Positions 42,050 through 53,452 of a stretch of 64,000 bases of DNA are shown here, piece after piece. The translations under genes and the position numbers were made by a program. This stretch comes from Pandoraea aquatica (lineage in GTDB: Bacteria > Pseudomonadota > Gammaproteobacteria > Burkholderiales > Burkholderiaceae): contig NZ_CABPSN010000003.1 in the NCBI RefSeq assembly GCF_902459565.1, forward strand, positions 434,001 through 498,000, read 5' to 3'. Under the pieces are notes generated by a model that saw only the letters and a list, made by a program, of their open reading frames with translations, was not told the origin of the DNA and ran no database searches. Position 1 is the first letter of the stretch. The number at the start of each line of letters is the position of its first letter.

Positions 42050-44593
42050 ATGAAATCCCTGATTTCCTGGCGGACGACGGTCCGCTCCCTCGGCGTCGGG
42101 CTGGCGCTTGGGCTTCTGGGTGCCGCGGGTGTGCCGGCACTGGCACAGGCGCAGAGCGCCGATCCGCCGGGGCGCGTCGCGCGGCTCTCCGAGTTCGACG
42201 GCACCGTCACCTACGCCCCAGCGGGCACGAGCGAGTGGCGCTACGCGGACCGCAACCGTCCGCTCACCACGGGCGACGCCATTTGGGTCGACCGCAACAG
42301 CCGTGCAGAGATGCACGTGGGCGGCACGGCGGTGCGCATGGGCGCGTCGACCAGCCTGACGCTCTCCGCCGTCACCGACCAGAATGTGCAACTGAACGTA
42401 ACGCAGGGCACCGTCGGTGTGCGCCTGCGCAGCGTCGATCCGAATCAACCGTACGAGATCGACACGCCCAATCTGGCGTTCGTCCCGCAACAGGCCGGTG
42501 AGTATCGTGTGGACGTCGATCCGAACGGCGTCACGACGGTGAGCGTCTCGCGCGGCGCGGGCACGGCGTACGGACAGGGGGCGTCGGTCCCGCTTCAGCA
42601 AGGGCAGCGGGTCGCCTTCGTCGGTCAGAACCTGACGCAGCAGCAGACCGGCCCGCTCACGGCCGACGCCTTCGATCAGTGGATGCGCGAGCGCGACGCG
42701 CGTGAAGACGCCTCCGTCTCCGCGCGTTACGTGCCGCGCGACATGACCGGCTTCGAGAGTCTGGACGACTACGGCTCGTGGCAGGAAACGCCGAGCTACG
42801 GCGCGGTGTGGGTGCCGTCCAACATGCCCTCGGGCTGGGCACCTTATCGCACGGGGCATTGGGTCTGGGTCGACCCGTGGGGCTGGACATGGGTGGACGA
42901 CGCACCGTGGGGCTTCGCGCCGTATCACTACGGACGCTGGGCTTACGTGGATGCCCGCTGGTGCTGGGTGCCGGGGCCGGTGGCGGTGCGTCCGGTGTAT
43001 GCGCCGGCGCTGGTCGGCTGGGTCAGTGGCAGCAGCGGTGGCAATCAGTGGGGGGTGTCGTTTGCCGCCGGGGGCGTGGGGCTCGCGTGGTTTGCGCTTG
43101 GGCCCCATGACCCGTACCGGCCTGCGTACCACGCCAGTTCGTCGTACATCACGAACATCAATCGTTCGACGAACATTCGTACGACCAACATCACCAATAA
43201 CGTCACCAACAACATCAACGTCAACAACGTCTACGTGAACCGCAATGTGCGGGGCGCTGTGTCGACGATGCCCGCGCAAGCCTTCGTGCAGGGGCGCCCC
43301 GTGGGCGCACCGACCGCGCTGGCCGCACCGCGCGGTGCGCAGACGTGGCGCGTCGGTAATACGCCGGGCGTGGCCCCGGTGCAGCAAAGCGTGTTCGGCA
43401 ACAGCCGTCCGGCAGCGGGTGCGCCGCCTGCGGGCGTGTTCAACCGGCAGGTGCTGGCAACCCGTGCGCCGGTCGCCCGTGGCATGCCGTCGCGTGAGCT
43501 GACGAGCCAGTTGCACGCCGTGCCGAACGCGGGCGGTGCGCCGCTGGTGTTCGGTCAGAACGGGCAGCAGGTGCGCAATCTTGGCGCGGGCGGTCCGAAT
43601 GGTCCTAACGGTCCTAACGGTCCTAATGGAGCGAACGGCCAGCCGCGCATCGCGCCCCGTGTGACGGTCGTCAGTACACACGGGCCGGTCGGTGCGCCGA
43701 TTGGGGCGAACGGTGCGATGCCCGCGCAGCCTGCGCTGGGTGCGACCGGTGCCGCAGGGGCGACGGCGGGCCATGGCGGCTTGCCTGCGACCGGCGCAGT
43801 CCCGCCGATGCACGGCGCGCCGGGGGCACCGGGTCATGCGGGCGTGCCAGGTCAGCCGGGCGTGCCGGGGACACCTGGCGTTCCGGGTGAGCCGGGCAAT
43901 CCTGGCTATCCGGGGCACGGCGTTTATCAGAATCGTCCGGGGCAATCGACGGTGCAATCCCAACCGGGCGAGCGTCAGCCTACGCCCTCCGGGGTGCCGC
44001 ATCCGCCGGGTGTGAATGGCGGTGGCGCGGGGCAGGGGCAGCCGTCGGCACGCGGCGAAGCGCCGCAAGCGGTCCCACAGCCGGGACATGACGCCGCGCA
44101 GCGCGAGATGCAAATGCGTCGCCAATCACCGCAAGCGCCGCAGACCCCCACCGCACAGCCGGAAGCGCGGGGCGGACAAGCGACGCCCGCACCGCAACGT
44201 CAACAGCAACAACCGGAGGCGGCCGAGCCAGCCCGCCGTCCGCAGCAATGGCAGACGCAGCCGCGTCCTGAGCAGCAGCAGTTCCAGCAGCCGAGGCCGC
44301 AGCCACAGGTGGAGCGCGCGCAGCCCCGTCCGGAGCCGCAGCAGGCCCAGCCGCAGCAACGTCCGCAGCCTCAGCCGCAAGTCGAGCGCGTGCCGCCGCG
44401 TCCGCAACCGCAAGTCGAGCATGCGCAGCCCGCGCCGCGTCCGCAGCCCCAGCCGGAGCGTCCTCAGGCGCAGCCGCACCCGCAGCCCACGCAGCGTGAG
44501 GGCAAACCGGAGGGCGCACGGGCCCCGGCGCATGAGGAACATCCGAGTGCCGCGCATCGTCCGGCTCACGACGACGAGCATCGGCACGGTTGA
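42050..44593 (+). CDS. Exported FecR/DUF6600-like protein with collagen-like and Pro/Gln-rich repeats
   Basis: An 847-residue protein. A signal peptide (about 1-36, ending LAQAQS) is followed by a FecR-like domain (about 45-190; GDAIWVDRNSRAEMHVGG). Next is a Trp/Tyr-rich DUF6600-type region (about 230-330; WVDPWGWTWVDDAPWGF). Then come an Asn/Thr-rich stretch, (GPN) repeats, a collagen-like run of Gly-X-Y triplets (about 585-625) and a Pro/Gln-rich tail with repeated RPQPQVE. GGAG stands 6 bases before ATG 42050. It is probably exposed or periplasmic. It interrupts the usual hrcA-hemH order. Function unknown. Confidence 0.85.
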   Translation: MKSLISWRTTVRSLGVGLALGLLGAAGVPALAQAQSADPPGRVARLSEFDGTVTYAPAGTSEWRYADRNRPLTTGDAIWVDRNSRAEMHVGGTAVRMGASTSLTLSAVTDQNVQLNVTQGTVGVRLRSVDPNQPYEIDTPNLAFVPQQAGEYRVDVDPNGVTTVSVSRGAGTAYGQGASVPLQQGQRVAFVGQNLTQQQTGPLTADAFDQWMRERDAREDASVSARYVPRDMTGFESLDDYGSWQETPSYGAVWVPSNMPSGWAPYRTGHWVWVDPWGWTWVDDAPWGFAPYHYGRWAYVDARWCWVPGPVAVRPVYAPALVGWVSGSSGGNQWGVSFAAGGVGLAWFALGPHDPYRPAYHASSSYITNINRSTNIRTTNITNNVTNNINVNNVYVNRNVRGAVSTMPAQAFVQGRPVGAPTALAAPRGAQTWRVGNTPGVAPVQQSVFGNSRPAAGAPPAGVFNRQVLATRAPVARGMPSRELTSQLHAVPNAGGAPLVFGQNGQQVRNLGAGGPNGPNGPNGPNGANGQPRIAPRVTVVSTHGPVGAPIGANGAMPAQPALGATGAAGATAGHGGLPATGAVPPMHGAPGAPGHAGVPGQPGVPGTPGVPGEPGNPGYPGHGVYQNRPGQSTVQSQPGERQPTPSGVPHPPGVNGGGAGQGQPSARGEAPQAVPQPGHDAAQREMQMRRQSPQAPQTPTAQPEARGGQATPAPQRQQQQPEAAEPARRPQQWQTQPRPEQQQFQQPRPQPQVERAQPRPEPQQAQPQQRPQPQPQVERVPPRPQPQVEHAQPAPRPQPQPERPQAQPHPQPTQREGKPEGARAPAHEEHPSAAHRPAHDDEHRHG
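43592..43627. repeat. Four 9-bp repeats coding Gly-Pro-Asn
   Basis: GGTCCGAAT, GGTCCTAAC, GGTCCTAAC and GGTCCTAAT in series, near-identical at the DNA level, code the Gly-Pro-Asn run of the collagen-like protein. Slippage could change copy number between strains. Confidence 0.8.
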
Positions 44594-44738
44594 TCGTTCG
44601 CCTGATGGCTTGCTTGCACAGATGACGCTGATCGCCCTCCGTCTGGCCGTGGACTGGCCGACGGAGGGCGCATTCCGTCAGTATCGACAGGCATAACGGA
44701 CGCCGGATGCGCGCCGTGTTTGCGGTAAAGTACGTTCC

Positions 44739-45959
44739 ATGCGCTTCGATCCCGAACCTATTTCGCATGGCCAGTCCGGCAAGACCGCCGTACTGCTGAT
44801 CAACCTCGGTACGCCCGACGAGCCGCGTCCTGCGGCCGTACGCCGATACCTGCGCGAGTTCCTGTCGGACCCGCGCGTCGTGGAAATCCCGTCGCTGGTG
44901 TGGCAACCGTTGCTGCGGCTGGTGATTTTGCCCTTCCGCTCACGTCAGTCGGCGCAAAAATATGCGACGGTCTGGACCCGTGACGGCTCGCCGCTCAAGG
45001 TCAACACCGAGCATCAGACGAACGCCCTGCGCGCGCTGCTGCACGCGAACGACTATGACGTCGTGGTCGATTACGCGATGCGTTACGGCAATCCGTCGAT
45101 CCCCGAGCGCATTCGTGCGTTGCGCCAGAACGGCGTCGAGCGGATTCTCGTGCTGCCGCTCTATCCGCAGTATTCGAGCAGCACCACCGCCACCGCGAGC
45201 GACGCCGTGTTCCGCGTGCTCGGCCGTCTGCGCAATCAGCCCGACGTGCGCACGGTGCGCGACTATCACGATCATCCTGCCTACATCGAGGCACTGCGTC
45301 AGCAAGTCGAAGGGTATTGGCAGCTACACGGCCGCCCTGACTTCGCCGCTGGCGAGCGGCTGCTGTTGAGCTTCCACGGCGTGCCGCGCCGCACGCTCGA
45401 CCTCGGCGACCCGTATCACGATCAGTGTGTGAAGACGGCGCGTCTGCTCGCCGCGGCCCTCGGTCTGGACGAAACGACGTGCCGCCTCACGTTCCAGTCG
45501 CGTTTCGGCAAGGCGGAATGGCTCCAGCCGTACACTGCGCCGACGCTGGAAGAACTCGGCCGTGGCGGCACGCCGCGCGTCGACGTGTTCTGCCCGGGGT
45601 TCACGTCCGACTGTCTCGAGACGCTCGAAGAAATCAATATGGAAGGACGTCACGCTTACCTGACGGCGGGCGGCAAGTCGTTCCACTTCATTCCCTGCCT
45701 GAATGGGGCGAGCGCCTGGATTACGGCGCTGGGCGAGATCGCGGCGCGTCATCTGCAAGGCTGGCCGGTGCTCTCGCCGCAGGGCGAAGCCGATGCATCG
45801 GCGGCTGCGGTGGCGTCGACGCGTCAGCGTCAGGTGGCGGCCGTGGCCGCGTTCGAGGAAGCCAGTGCCGCGGCGGCCGCCGCAGCGCAGGCGCAGATGC
45901 AGACGCAGGCCGCTTCGTCGTCCGAAGGCGCACACGGAGAAGCGGGAGCACGGTCGTGA
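44739..45959 (+). CDS. hemH: Ferrochelatase with Ala/Gln-rich C-terminal extension
   Basis: A 406-residue enzyme that puts Fe2+ into protoporphyrin IX, the last step of haem synthesis. The N-terminal block [15 protein letters not shown] is clear, with the metal-site His in [18 protein letters not shown] and Glu in [16 protein letters not shown]. The core ends at about residue 355; the last 50 or so residues are an Ala/Gln/Ser-rich tail that typical family members lack. Its TGA overlaps the GTG start of the next gene (45956-45959). Confidence 0.94.
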   Translation: MRFDPEPISHGQSGKTAVLLINLGTPDEPRPAAVRRYLREFLSDPRVVEIPSLVWQPLLRLVILPFRSRQSAQKYATVWTRDGSPLKVNTEHQTNALRALLHANDYDVVVDYAMRYGNPSIPERIRALRQNGVERILVLPLYPQYSSSTTATASDAVFRVLGRLRNQPDVRTVRDYHDHPAYIEALRQQVEGYWQLHGRPDFAAGERLLLSFHGVPRRTLDLGDPYHDQCVKTARLLAAALGLDETTCRLTFQSRFGKAEWLQPYTAPTLEELGRGGTPRVDVFCPGFTSDCLETLEEINMEGRHAYLTAGGKSFHFIPCLNGASAWITALGEIAARHLQGWPVLSPQGEADASAAAVASTRQRQVAAVAAFEEASAAAAAAAQAQMQTQAASSSEGAHGEAGARS

Positions 45960-46357
45960 CGGTCAAGGTAGACGATTCCCCGCACGCCGCCACGCGGATC
46001 GACAAATGGCTGTGGGCCGCGCGCTTCTTCAAGACGCGCTCGCTCGCCACGCAGGCGGTCGACCGTGGTCGCGTGCTGTGCAACGAAGCTCGCGTGAAAC
46101 CGGCGCGCGATGTGCGTCCCGGCGATGTCGTGTCGGTCGACAACGGCAGTACGCGCTGGGAAGTGAGGGTCAAAGCGATTGCCGAGGTGCGCGGCTCGGC
46201 ACCGGTCGCCCAGTCGCTGTACGAAGAGACCGAAGCGAGCGTTCAGGCGCGTGCCGACGAGAGCGAGCGCCGGCGTCTGTTCCAGGAACCGGCGGCGCAG
46301 ATGCACGGACGTCCGACCAAGCGCGACCGCCGCCGTCTCGGTGGCGTTGGCGAGTAG
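45956..46357 (+). CDS. hslR: S4-domain RNA-binding protein, Hsp15-like
   Basis: A 133-residue protein with an N-terminal S4 domain (about 12-75: [22 protein letters not shown] and [15 protein letters not shown]) and a basic tail ([12 protein letters not shown]). Hsp15 binds stalled 50S subunits that carry peptidyl-tRNA. The GTG start at 45956 overlaps the hemH stop in GTGA and follows GGGAG, so the two are coupled. A longer frame from 45425 lies inside hemH and is not used. Confidence 0.88.
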   Translation: MTVKVDDSPHAATRIDKWLWAARFFKTRSLATQAVDRGRVLCNEARVKPARDVRPGDVVSVDNGSTRWEVRVKAIAEVRGSAPVAQSLYEETEASVQARADESERRRLFQEPAAQMHGRPTKRDRRRLGGVGE

Positions 46358-46547
46358 GGTCGTCCACCCCGTCTCGCAACCATTTCAACGCCTGAATGAA
46401 CGCCGCCGCTGGCAAAGTGCGCAGCGGCGGGCAGGGGGTGGAGCGTGAATCAGGTGTTCCGCCTTGGTCGACTCTGGCGACTCGGACGGAACCGCCCGGG
46501 GAACGGCACCGCGCACGACTGCAAAGGATCGTGCACCCCGGGGGCGA

Positions 46548-46742
46548 TCAGCGTGTTGGGATTCCGGTATTCGAGTTCGACGAATGCCCCGTCAGGCCCG
46601 GCACTTCCACATAGTGATGCAGCACCGCCCGCACGCCACCGTACTCGGTGTCGCGCCGGGTGACTGCGCCGGACAGGCAAATCGTAATCGTTACCGTCGT
46701 CACCAACGCAAGGATGAAGACAACAGCCAGTGGCAGCTTCAT
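46548..46742 (-). CDS. Small exported or membrane protein of unknown function (64 residues)
   Basis: The frame begins at ATG 46742 after a very good site, AAGGAGCGCATC. The first 26 residues are hydrophobic (MKLPLAVVFILALVTTVTIT), a signal peptide or membrane anchor; a Cys at about 22 could suggest a lipoprotein, but the LxxC context is imperfect. The rest is short and polar (RRDTEYGGVRAVLHHYVEVPG). It is divergent from grpE across a 312-base gap. I do not recognise a family. The ribosome site and hydrophobic start make it a probable gene. Confidence 0.6.
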   Translation of the reverse strand: MKLPLAVVFILALVTTVTITICLSGAVTRRDTEYGGVRAVLHHYVEVPGLTGHSSNSNTGIPTR

Positions 46743-47054
46743 GATGCGCTCCTTGAGAACACTTCACCGGACGGGGGGTGTCCGGTGAGCGGCCGGGTCC
46801 GCCGAATGGTCAATCGGATAGGCACATCCATTCGTCGGACCGTTATTCATGTTAGGTCGCAGCAACGGCCGATACAATAGAGGACTCGTAACGCGTGTAA
46901 CCGGATATTTGCCGGCACGCGGCGCGCACCGATCTGGCGCACAGAATGCCCGCCCGCTCTTGAAATCGGTGTGAACGCCCCTACTATCCAAAGGGATTTG
47001 AACCGGCGGCGCATCGTCGTGGTGCGCTGCAAGAACCTTTTGACGACTCAACTC
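46743..47054. other. Intergenic region ahead of grpE
   Basis: These 312 bases lie between the small exported protein gene and grpE. They contain the sigma-32 type promoter (46959-46987). A GTG-started extension of grpE from 46971 runs through this promoter and is not used. I see no other gene. Confidence 0.5.
46959..46987 (+). promoter_or_regulatory. Heat shock (sigma-32) promoter of grpE
   Basis: CTTGAAA (46959-46965), a 12-base spacer and CCCCTACTAT (46978-46987), close to the RpoH pattern CTTGAAA-N11-16-CCCCATnT. It lies 68 bases before grpE. Confidence 0.7.
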
Positions 47055-47600
47055 ATGACTGAACAGCAAAACACCCCCGACCAGCCGATTCCGTCCCAGG
47101 CCGAAGCGGCCCCGACCGACGCTGCGGGCGCGAACGACGCGCTGCCCTCGGTCGAGGCGCAACTGCAGGCGGCTCAGGCAGAAGCGGCGGCCATGCGCGA
47201 CGAGGCGCTGCGCGCCCGCGCCGAGATGGAAAACATTCGCCGCCGTGCGGAAGAAGAAGTGTCGAAGGCACGTAAGTTCGCCGTCGAAAGCTTCGCCGAG
47301 AACCTCCTGCCGGTCATCGACAGCCTGGAAGCCGCTGCCGCCGACAAGAGCGGCGACGTCGCCAAGCTGCAAGAGGGCGTGGCCCTGACGCTGCGTCAAC
47401 TCGTGTCGGCGCTGGAGCGCAGCAAGGTGTCGGTCATCGACCCGGCCGGCGCGAAGTTCGATCCGCATCAGCATCAGGCCATCTCGATGGTGCCGGCCGA
47501 GCAAGAGCCGAACACGGTCGTGGCCGTGCTGCAAAAGGGTTACCTGATTGCCGACCGCGTGCTGCGTCCGGCATTGGTGACGGTCGCAGCAGGCAAGTAA
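47055..47600 (+). CDS. grpE: Nucleotide exchange factor GrpE
   Basis: A 181-residue co-chaperone that releases ADP from DnaK. The N-terminal coiled coil (about 30-85, with [21 protein letters not shown] split across it) is followed by the DnaK-binding beta domain with [20 protein letters not shown] and the closing [24 protein letters not shown] 47055 matches the family start. It is first in the order grpE, thioredoxin-like, dnaK, dnaJ. Confidence 0.95.
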   Translation: MTEQQNTPDQPIPSQAEAAPTDAAGANDALPSVEAQLQAAQAEAAAMRDEALRARAEMENIRRRAEEEVSKARKFAVESFAENLLPVIDSLEAAAADKSGDVAKLQEGVALTLRQLVSALERSKVSVIDPAGAKFDPHQHQAISMVPAEQEPNTVVAVLQKGYLIADRVLRPALVTVAAGK

Positions 47601-47751
47601 TTCCAGGTCATCCGGCCACGGTAGGCAACAAAATGCTTCCATCATGGGAAGGTTTGTCGCAGGCTGTCGGCCTGAATGATCGGGCGCGGGCAACGACGCC
47701 GGGTGTGGCGGCGCTGCCGGTGCCAAGGCACCGATTCATAGGCTTACCATC

Positions 47752-48180
47752 ATGGCAGGCGATCTTCCGGGCATGAAAGGGGTGGACGGCACGGCGTTCG
47801 AGGCGTTCTCGATGCACGAGCTGAGCGCCGCGACGTTCGACGAAGGGTTACGCACGGCGGGGGACGACCTCGCCGTGGTGTTCTTCTGGGGCGTCGATTG
47901 TTTCAACTGCGAAGTCGCCAAGAAGACCATGCTCGCGCAGCGCGAGGCCATCGAAGCCCTCGGGCTGCGCTGGTTTCACGCCAACGTGTACGCCGATATG
48001 GCGCTGGGCCGCCGTTTCGCGCTGCATGGGGTGCCGACGTTTTTCTTCTTCCATCAAGGGAAGAAGCTGGGCCGGGCGACCGGCTGGCAGGGCCTGCCCC
48101 AGTTCCGGCTGGCGGTGGCCGCCGCACGCGAGAAAATCGCGGCGGCGGGGGGCAAAACCGGGCTGCAAGAAGGGTCTTGA
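47752..48180 (+). CDS. Thioredoxin-like protein
   Basis: A 142-residue protein with a thioredoxin fold and the redox motif CFNC (WGVDCFNCEVAKKTM, about 50), then the cis-Pro region HGVPTFFFFHQGKKLGRATG. The motif differs from the CGPC of classical thioredoxin, so its redox potential may differ. There is no signal peptide. A thioredoxin-like gene between grpE and dnaK is common in Burkholderiales and suggests a link between thiol and folding stress. Confidence 0.87.
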   Translation: MAGDLPGMKGVDGTAFEAFSMHELSAATFDEGLRTAGDDLAVVFFWGVDCFNCEVAKKTMLAQREAIEALGLRWFHANVYADMALGRRFALHGVPTFFFFHQGKKLGRATGWQGLPQFRLAVAAAREKIAAAGGKTGLQEGS

Positions 48181-48276
48181 AATGTTCCCGGCTGCACCCA
48201 TATCCCGTGCAGATGAATGAATTGAATGGGCGACACGCCCGACGGAAAGACGCAAAGGACGCTAGGAGAAATTTAA

Positions 48277-50202
<1,926 letters not shown>

Positions 50203-50246
50203 AGCGTGCATGGCGCGCGGGGCATCGACAGGTGCGCCGCGTGTGG

Positions 50247-50293
50247 GCCGGGTATCGAGGTTCTCCGCAAGGGGAATGTCGACCCGGCTTTTT
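50247..50293 (+). terminator. Intercistronic terminator between dnaK and dnaJ
   Basis: GCCGGGT (50247-50253) and ACCCGGC (50282-50288) close a stem-loop with a 28-base interior that can fold further, followed by T5 and GCC. It would lower dnaJ relative to dnaK. Confidence 0.55.
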
Positions 50294-50329
50294 GCCTGAT
50301 GGCGACATGCGCCAACATTGGAAAGAGTT

Positions 50330-51472
50330 ATGGCCAAACGTGATTACTACGAAGTCCTTGGCGTCGCCAAGAACGCCTCGGACGAAGAGATCAAGAAGGC
50401 GTATCGCAAGCTGGCGATGAAGTACCACCCGGACCGCAATCCGGACAGCAAGGACGCCGAAGACAAGTTCAAAGAGGTCAAAGAGGCCTACGAAATGCTC
50501 TCCGAGCCGGAGAAGCGCGCGGCGTATGACCAGTACGGTCACGCGGGCGTCGACCCGAGCATGGGCGGCTTCGGTGGTGCAGGCGGGCAGGGCTTCGGCG
50601 GTTTCGCAGACGCGTTCGGCGACATCTTCGGCGACATCTTCGGTCAGGGCGGCCCCGGTGGTCGCGGTGGCCGTGGCGGTCCGCAGGTGTATCGCGGTGC
50701 CGATCTGCGCTACAACATGGAGATCACGCTGGAGCAGGCCGCAAACGGTTTCGACACGCAGATTCGCGTGCCGAGCTGGGACGAGTGCGAGATCTGCCAC
50801 GGCAACGGCGCGAAGCCGGGCACGAAGCCCGAGACCTGCCCGACGTGTAACGGGGCGGGTTCGGTGCGCATGTCGCAGGGTTTCTTCAGCGTTCAGCAGA
50901 CCTGCCCGAAGTGCCACGGCACGGGCTCGTACATTCCTGAGCCCTGCACCAACTGCCACGGCTCGGGCAAGATCAAGAAGACCAAGACGCTGGAGATCAA
51001 GATCCCGGCGGGTATCGAAGACGGCATGCGCATTCGTTCGTCCGGCAACGGCGAACCGGGTGTGAATGGCGGGCCGGCGGGCGACCTGTATGTGGAAATC
51101 CACATCAAGGCGCACAACGTGTTCGAGCGCGATGGCGACGATCTGCACTGCCAGATGCCGATTTCATTCGCGACGGCGGCGCTCGGCGGCGATATCGACG
51201 CACCGACGTTGCACGGCAAGGCCACCTTCGAAGTGCCCGAAGGCACGCAGACGGGCAAGACGTTCCGACTGCGCGGCAAGGGCATCAAGGGACTGCGCGC
51301 GAGCTATCCGGGCGATCTGTACGTTCACGTGCAGGTGGAAACGCCGGTCAAGCTCAACGATGCGCAGAAGCAGATGCTGCGCGACTTCGATGCTTCGCTC
51401 AAGGAAGGCGGTGCACGCCACAGCCCGCAGTCGAAGGGCTGGTTCGACCGCGTCAAGCAGTTCTTCGAGTAA
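50330..51472 (+). CDS. dnaJ: Co-chaperone DnaJ
   Basis: A 380-residue type I Hsp40. The J domain (1-70) has the HPD motif in KYHPDRNPD; a Gly/Phe-rich region follows (about 75-120). Four zinc repeats are [24 protein letters not shown] and CTNCHGSG (about 145-215); the C-terminal substrate domains follow. ATG 50330 gives the standard [12 protein letters not shown]. The pabB-pabC gene starts only 5 bases after its stop. Confidence 0.97.
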   Translation: MAKRDYYEVLGVAKNASDEEIKKAYRKLAMKYHPDRNPDSKDAEDKFKEVKEAYEMLSEPEKRAAYDQYGHAGVDPSMGGFGGAGGQGFGGFADAFGDIFGDIFGQGGPGGRGGRGGPQVYRGADLRYNMEITLEQAANGFDTQIRVPSWDECEICHGNGAKPGTKPETCPTCNGAGSVRMSQGFFSVQQTCPKCHGTGSYIPEPCTNCHGSGKIKKTKTLEIKIPAGIEDGMRIRSSGNGEPGVNGGPAGDLYVEIHIKAHNVFERDGDDLHCQMPISFATAALGGDIDAPTLHGKATFEVPEGTQTGKTFRLRGKGIKGLRASYPGDLYVHVQVETPVKLNDAQKQMLRDFDASLKEGGARHSPQSKGWFDRVKQFFE

Positions 51473-51476
51473 TTCT

Positions 51477-53405
51477 ATGCAAAAGGAAGCGCCTTTGGCC
51501 GCGTTCGCGCTGTTGGACGACAGTGCGGATCCGGCCGGTGGGGCGCGTCTGTACACCGGGCTCGTACGCGAGGTAACTTGCGACGAGCCCGTTGTGCTTT
51601 CCGACGCGCTCCGCGAAGTGGAAGACGCCACGCGTCAAGGTCTGCACGCCGTGCTGCTGGCCGACTACGAATTCGGTGTGCGCCTCGGTGGCGTACATAC
51701 GGTCGCGACGCGCCGTGCGCCGGGTCAGTTCCGTGCCCTGTTGTTCTCCGAGTTGCAGCGCCTTGACGCCGCGCAGACGCAGGCGTGGCTGGCGCGTCAG
51801 GAGTGGGTGGACGCCGGCGGCGATCCCGACGCACCGCACGACAACACGGAAAGCGCGCCCGCCACCCCCGGCGTGGCAGGCATCGCCGCGTTGCAGAACG
51901 ACGTGAGCGACGCCGCCTTCGACGACGCCATCGCCCGTATCCACGAATGGCTCGCACAAGGCGAGTGCTATCAGATCAACTACACGTACCGTCTGAATTT
52001 CGACGCGTTCGGCTCGCCGGTCGCGTTGTATCGCCGCTTGCGCGCGCGTCAGCCGGTACCGTACGGCGCACTCGTGATGCTGCCCGGCGCGCGAGGCGTT
52101 GCCGGTCGCGCGATCCTTTCGTTGTCACCGGAGTTGTTCCTGCGTCATTCGCGCGGTCAGGTGGAGGCGCGTCCGATGAAGGGGACGGCACCCGCGTGTG
52201 GCGATGCGGCCCTCGACGCACAACGCAGCGCCGCGCTCGCCGCCGACGAAAAGAACCGCGCCGAGAACCTGATGATCGTGGACTTGCTGCGCAACGATCT
52301 CGGGCGTCTCGCGACGCCCGGTTCGGTCAAAGTCCCGAAGCTGTTCGAAGTGACGCGCTTCGCCAGCGTTCTGCAAATGACGTCGACCGTCACCGCAACG
52401 TTGCCGGACACCACTTCGATGGCCGACGTGCTGCGTGCCTTGTTCCCCTGCGGCTCGATCACGGGCGCGCCGAAGCACCGGACGATGCAGCTGATCGGTG
52501 AGCTCGAGACGTCGCCGCGCGGTCTTTACACCGGTGCCATTGGCTGGCTCGACGCGCGCAGCGACGATCCGCAGGCGCTGGGCGACTTCTGTATGTCGGT
52601 CACGATTCGCACGCTCGAACTCGATGCACCGGGCGCGAACGGCATGCGTCGCGGTCGTCTGGGCGTCGGCGCGGGTATCGTGCTGGACAGCAAGGCGGAG
52701 GAAGAGCGTGACGAGTGCCGCCTGAAGGCGCGCTTCCTGAGCGCGCTCGATCCCGGCTTCGAACTCTTCGAGACGATGCAGGCGACGCGCGCCTCCGGTG
52801 TCGCCCATCTCGCGCGGCATCTGTCGCGCTTGCAGAAGTCGGCCCACTACTTCGGCTTCACGTTCGACGAAGCGGCGTTGCGTGGGCAACTCGATGCGGT
52901 GGTCGCAACTCTGACCGAAGACGACATCCATCGCGTACGCCTCGCGTTGTCGCATAACGGCACGGCGGCGATCACGCACGGTGTGCTCACACCGCTGCTC
53001 GGCGATGCGGTGAAAGTGCTGTTGGCCGATGCCTCTCAGGCGACGCGCGCGGACGACCTGTTCCTACGTCACAAGACCACGGTGCGCGCGCGCTACGACG
53101 CGGCCTGGAAAGCGGCTGAAGCGCAAGGCGCGTTCGACGTGCTGTTCTTCAACGACCGGGGTGAGTTGACGGAAGGCGGGCGCAGCACGGTGTTCGTCAA
53201 GCGCAACGGCATCTGGATGACGCCGCCGTTGTCCTCCGGTGTGCTACCCGGCGTGATGCGCAGCGTGCTGCTGGACGACCCGTCGTGGGCCGCTGTCGAA
53301 GCTGTCATTACGCGTGACGACCTGCGCTCGGCGCAGGCCGTCGTCGTATGCAATGCACTACGCGGTGCACTGCCGGCGACGATCGTGGCCACGACCGCTG
53401 CCTGA
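51477..53405 (+). CDS. pabB: Fused aminodeoxychorismate synthase component I / aminodeoxychorismate lyase
   Basis: A 642-residue fusion. The N-terminal chorismate-binding domain (about 1-425) has ECYQINYTYRL, MKGTAPACGD, AENLMIVDLLRNDLGR and CGSITGAPKHRTM; the C-terminal class IV aminotransferase domain (about 430-640) has FELFETMQATRASG, LLRHK-like FLRHKTTVRARYD and ELTEGGRSTVFV. Together they turn chorismate into 4-aminobenzoate for folate; the glutaminase PabA is not in the window. A longer frame from 51066 lies inside dnaJ. The ATG at 51477 follows dnaJ directly. Confidence 0.93.
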   Translation: MQKEAPLAAFALLDDSADPAGGARLYTGLVREVTCDEPVVLSDALREVEDATRQGLHAVLLADYEFGVRLGGVHTVATRRAPGQFRALLFSELQRLDAAQTQAWLARQEWVDAGGDPDAPHDNTESAPATPGVAGIAALQNDVSDAAFDDAIARIHEWLAQGECYQINYTYRLNFDAFGSPVALYRRLRARQPVPYGALVMLPGARGVAGRAILSLSPELFLRHSRGQVEARPMKGTAPACGDAALDAQRSAALAADEKNRAENLMIVDLLRNDLGRLATPGSVKVPKLFEVTRFASVLQMTSTVTATLPDTTSMADVLRALFPCGSITGAPKHRTMQLIGELETSPRGLYTGAIGWLDARSDDPQALGDFCMSVTIRTLELDAPGANGMRRGRLGVGAGIVLDSKAEEERDECRLKARFLSALDPGFELFETMQATRASGVAHLARHLSRLQKSAHYFGFTFDEAALRGQLDAVVATLTEDDIHRVRLALSHNGTAAITHGVLTPLLGDAVKVLLADASQATRADDLFLRHKTTVRARYDAAWKAAEAQGAFDVLFFNDRGELTEGGRSTVFVKRNGIWMTPPLSSGVLPGVMRSVLLDDPSWAAVEAVITRDDLRSAQAVVVCNALRGALPATIVATTAA

Positions 53406-53406
53406 T

Positions 53407-53441
53407 GTAGCGGCGCGTCAGCGCCAACGACGCGCCGCTAC
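53407..53441. terminator. Convergent hairpin between pabB-pabC and the ABC operon
   Basis: GTAGCGGCGCGTC and GACGCGCCGCTAC form a perfect 13-bp stem with a 9-base loop, directly after the pabB stop and 12 bases from the stop of the binding protein gene. There is no T-run. Confidence 0.6.
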
Positions 53442-53452
53442 ACCTCACTTCC

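Noticed and set aside
46402-46429. CGCCGCTG/CAGCGGCG hairpin after the S4-domain gene as a terminator.
   Set aside because: The stem is real but has no T-run on either strand, so I do not list it as a terminator.
51066-51476. N-terminal extension of the pabB-pabC frame into dnaJ.
   Set aside because: The extension is an alternate frame of dnaJ, rich in Arg and Ser; an ATG 5 bases after the dnaJ stop gives the family N-terminus.
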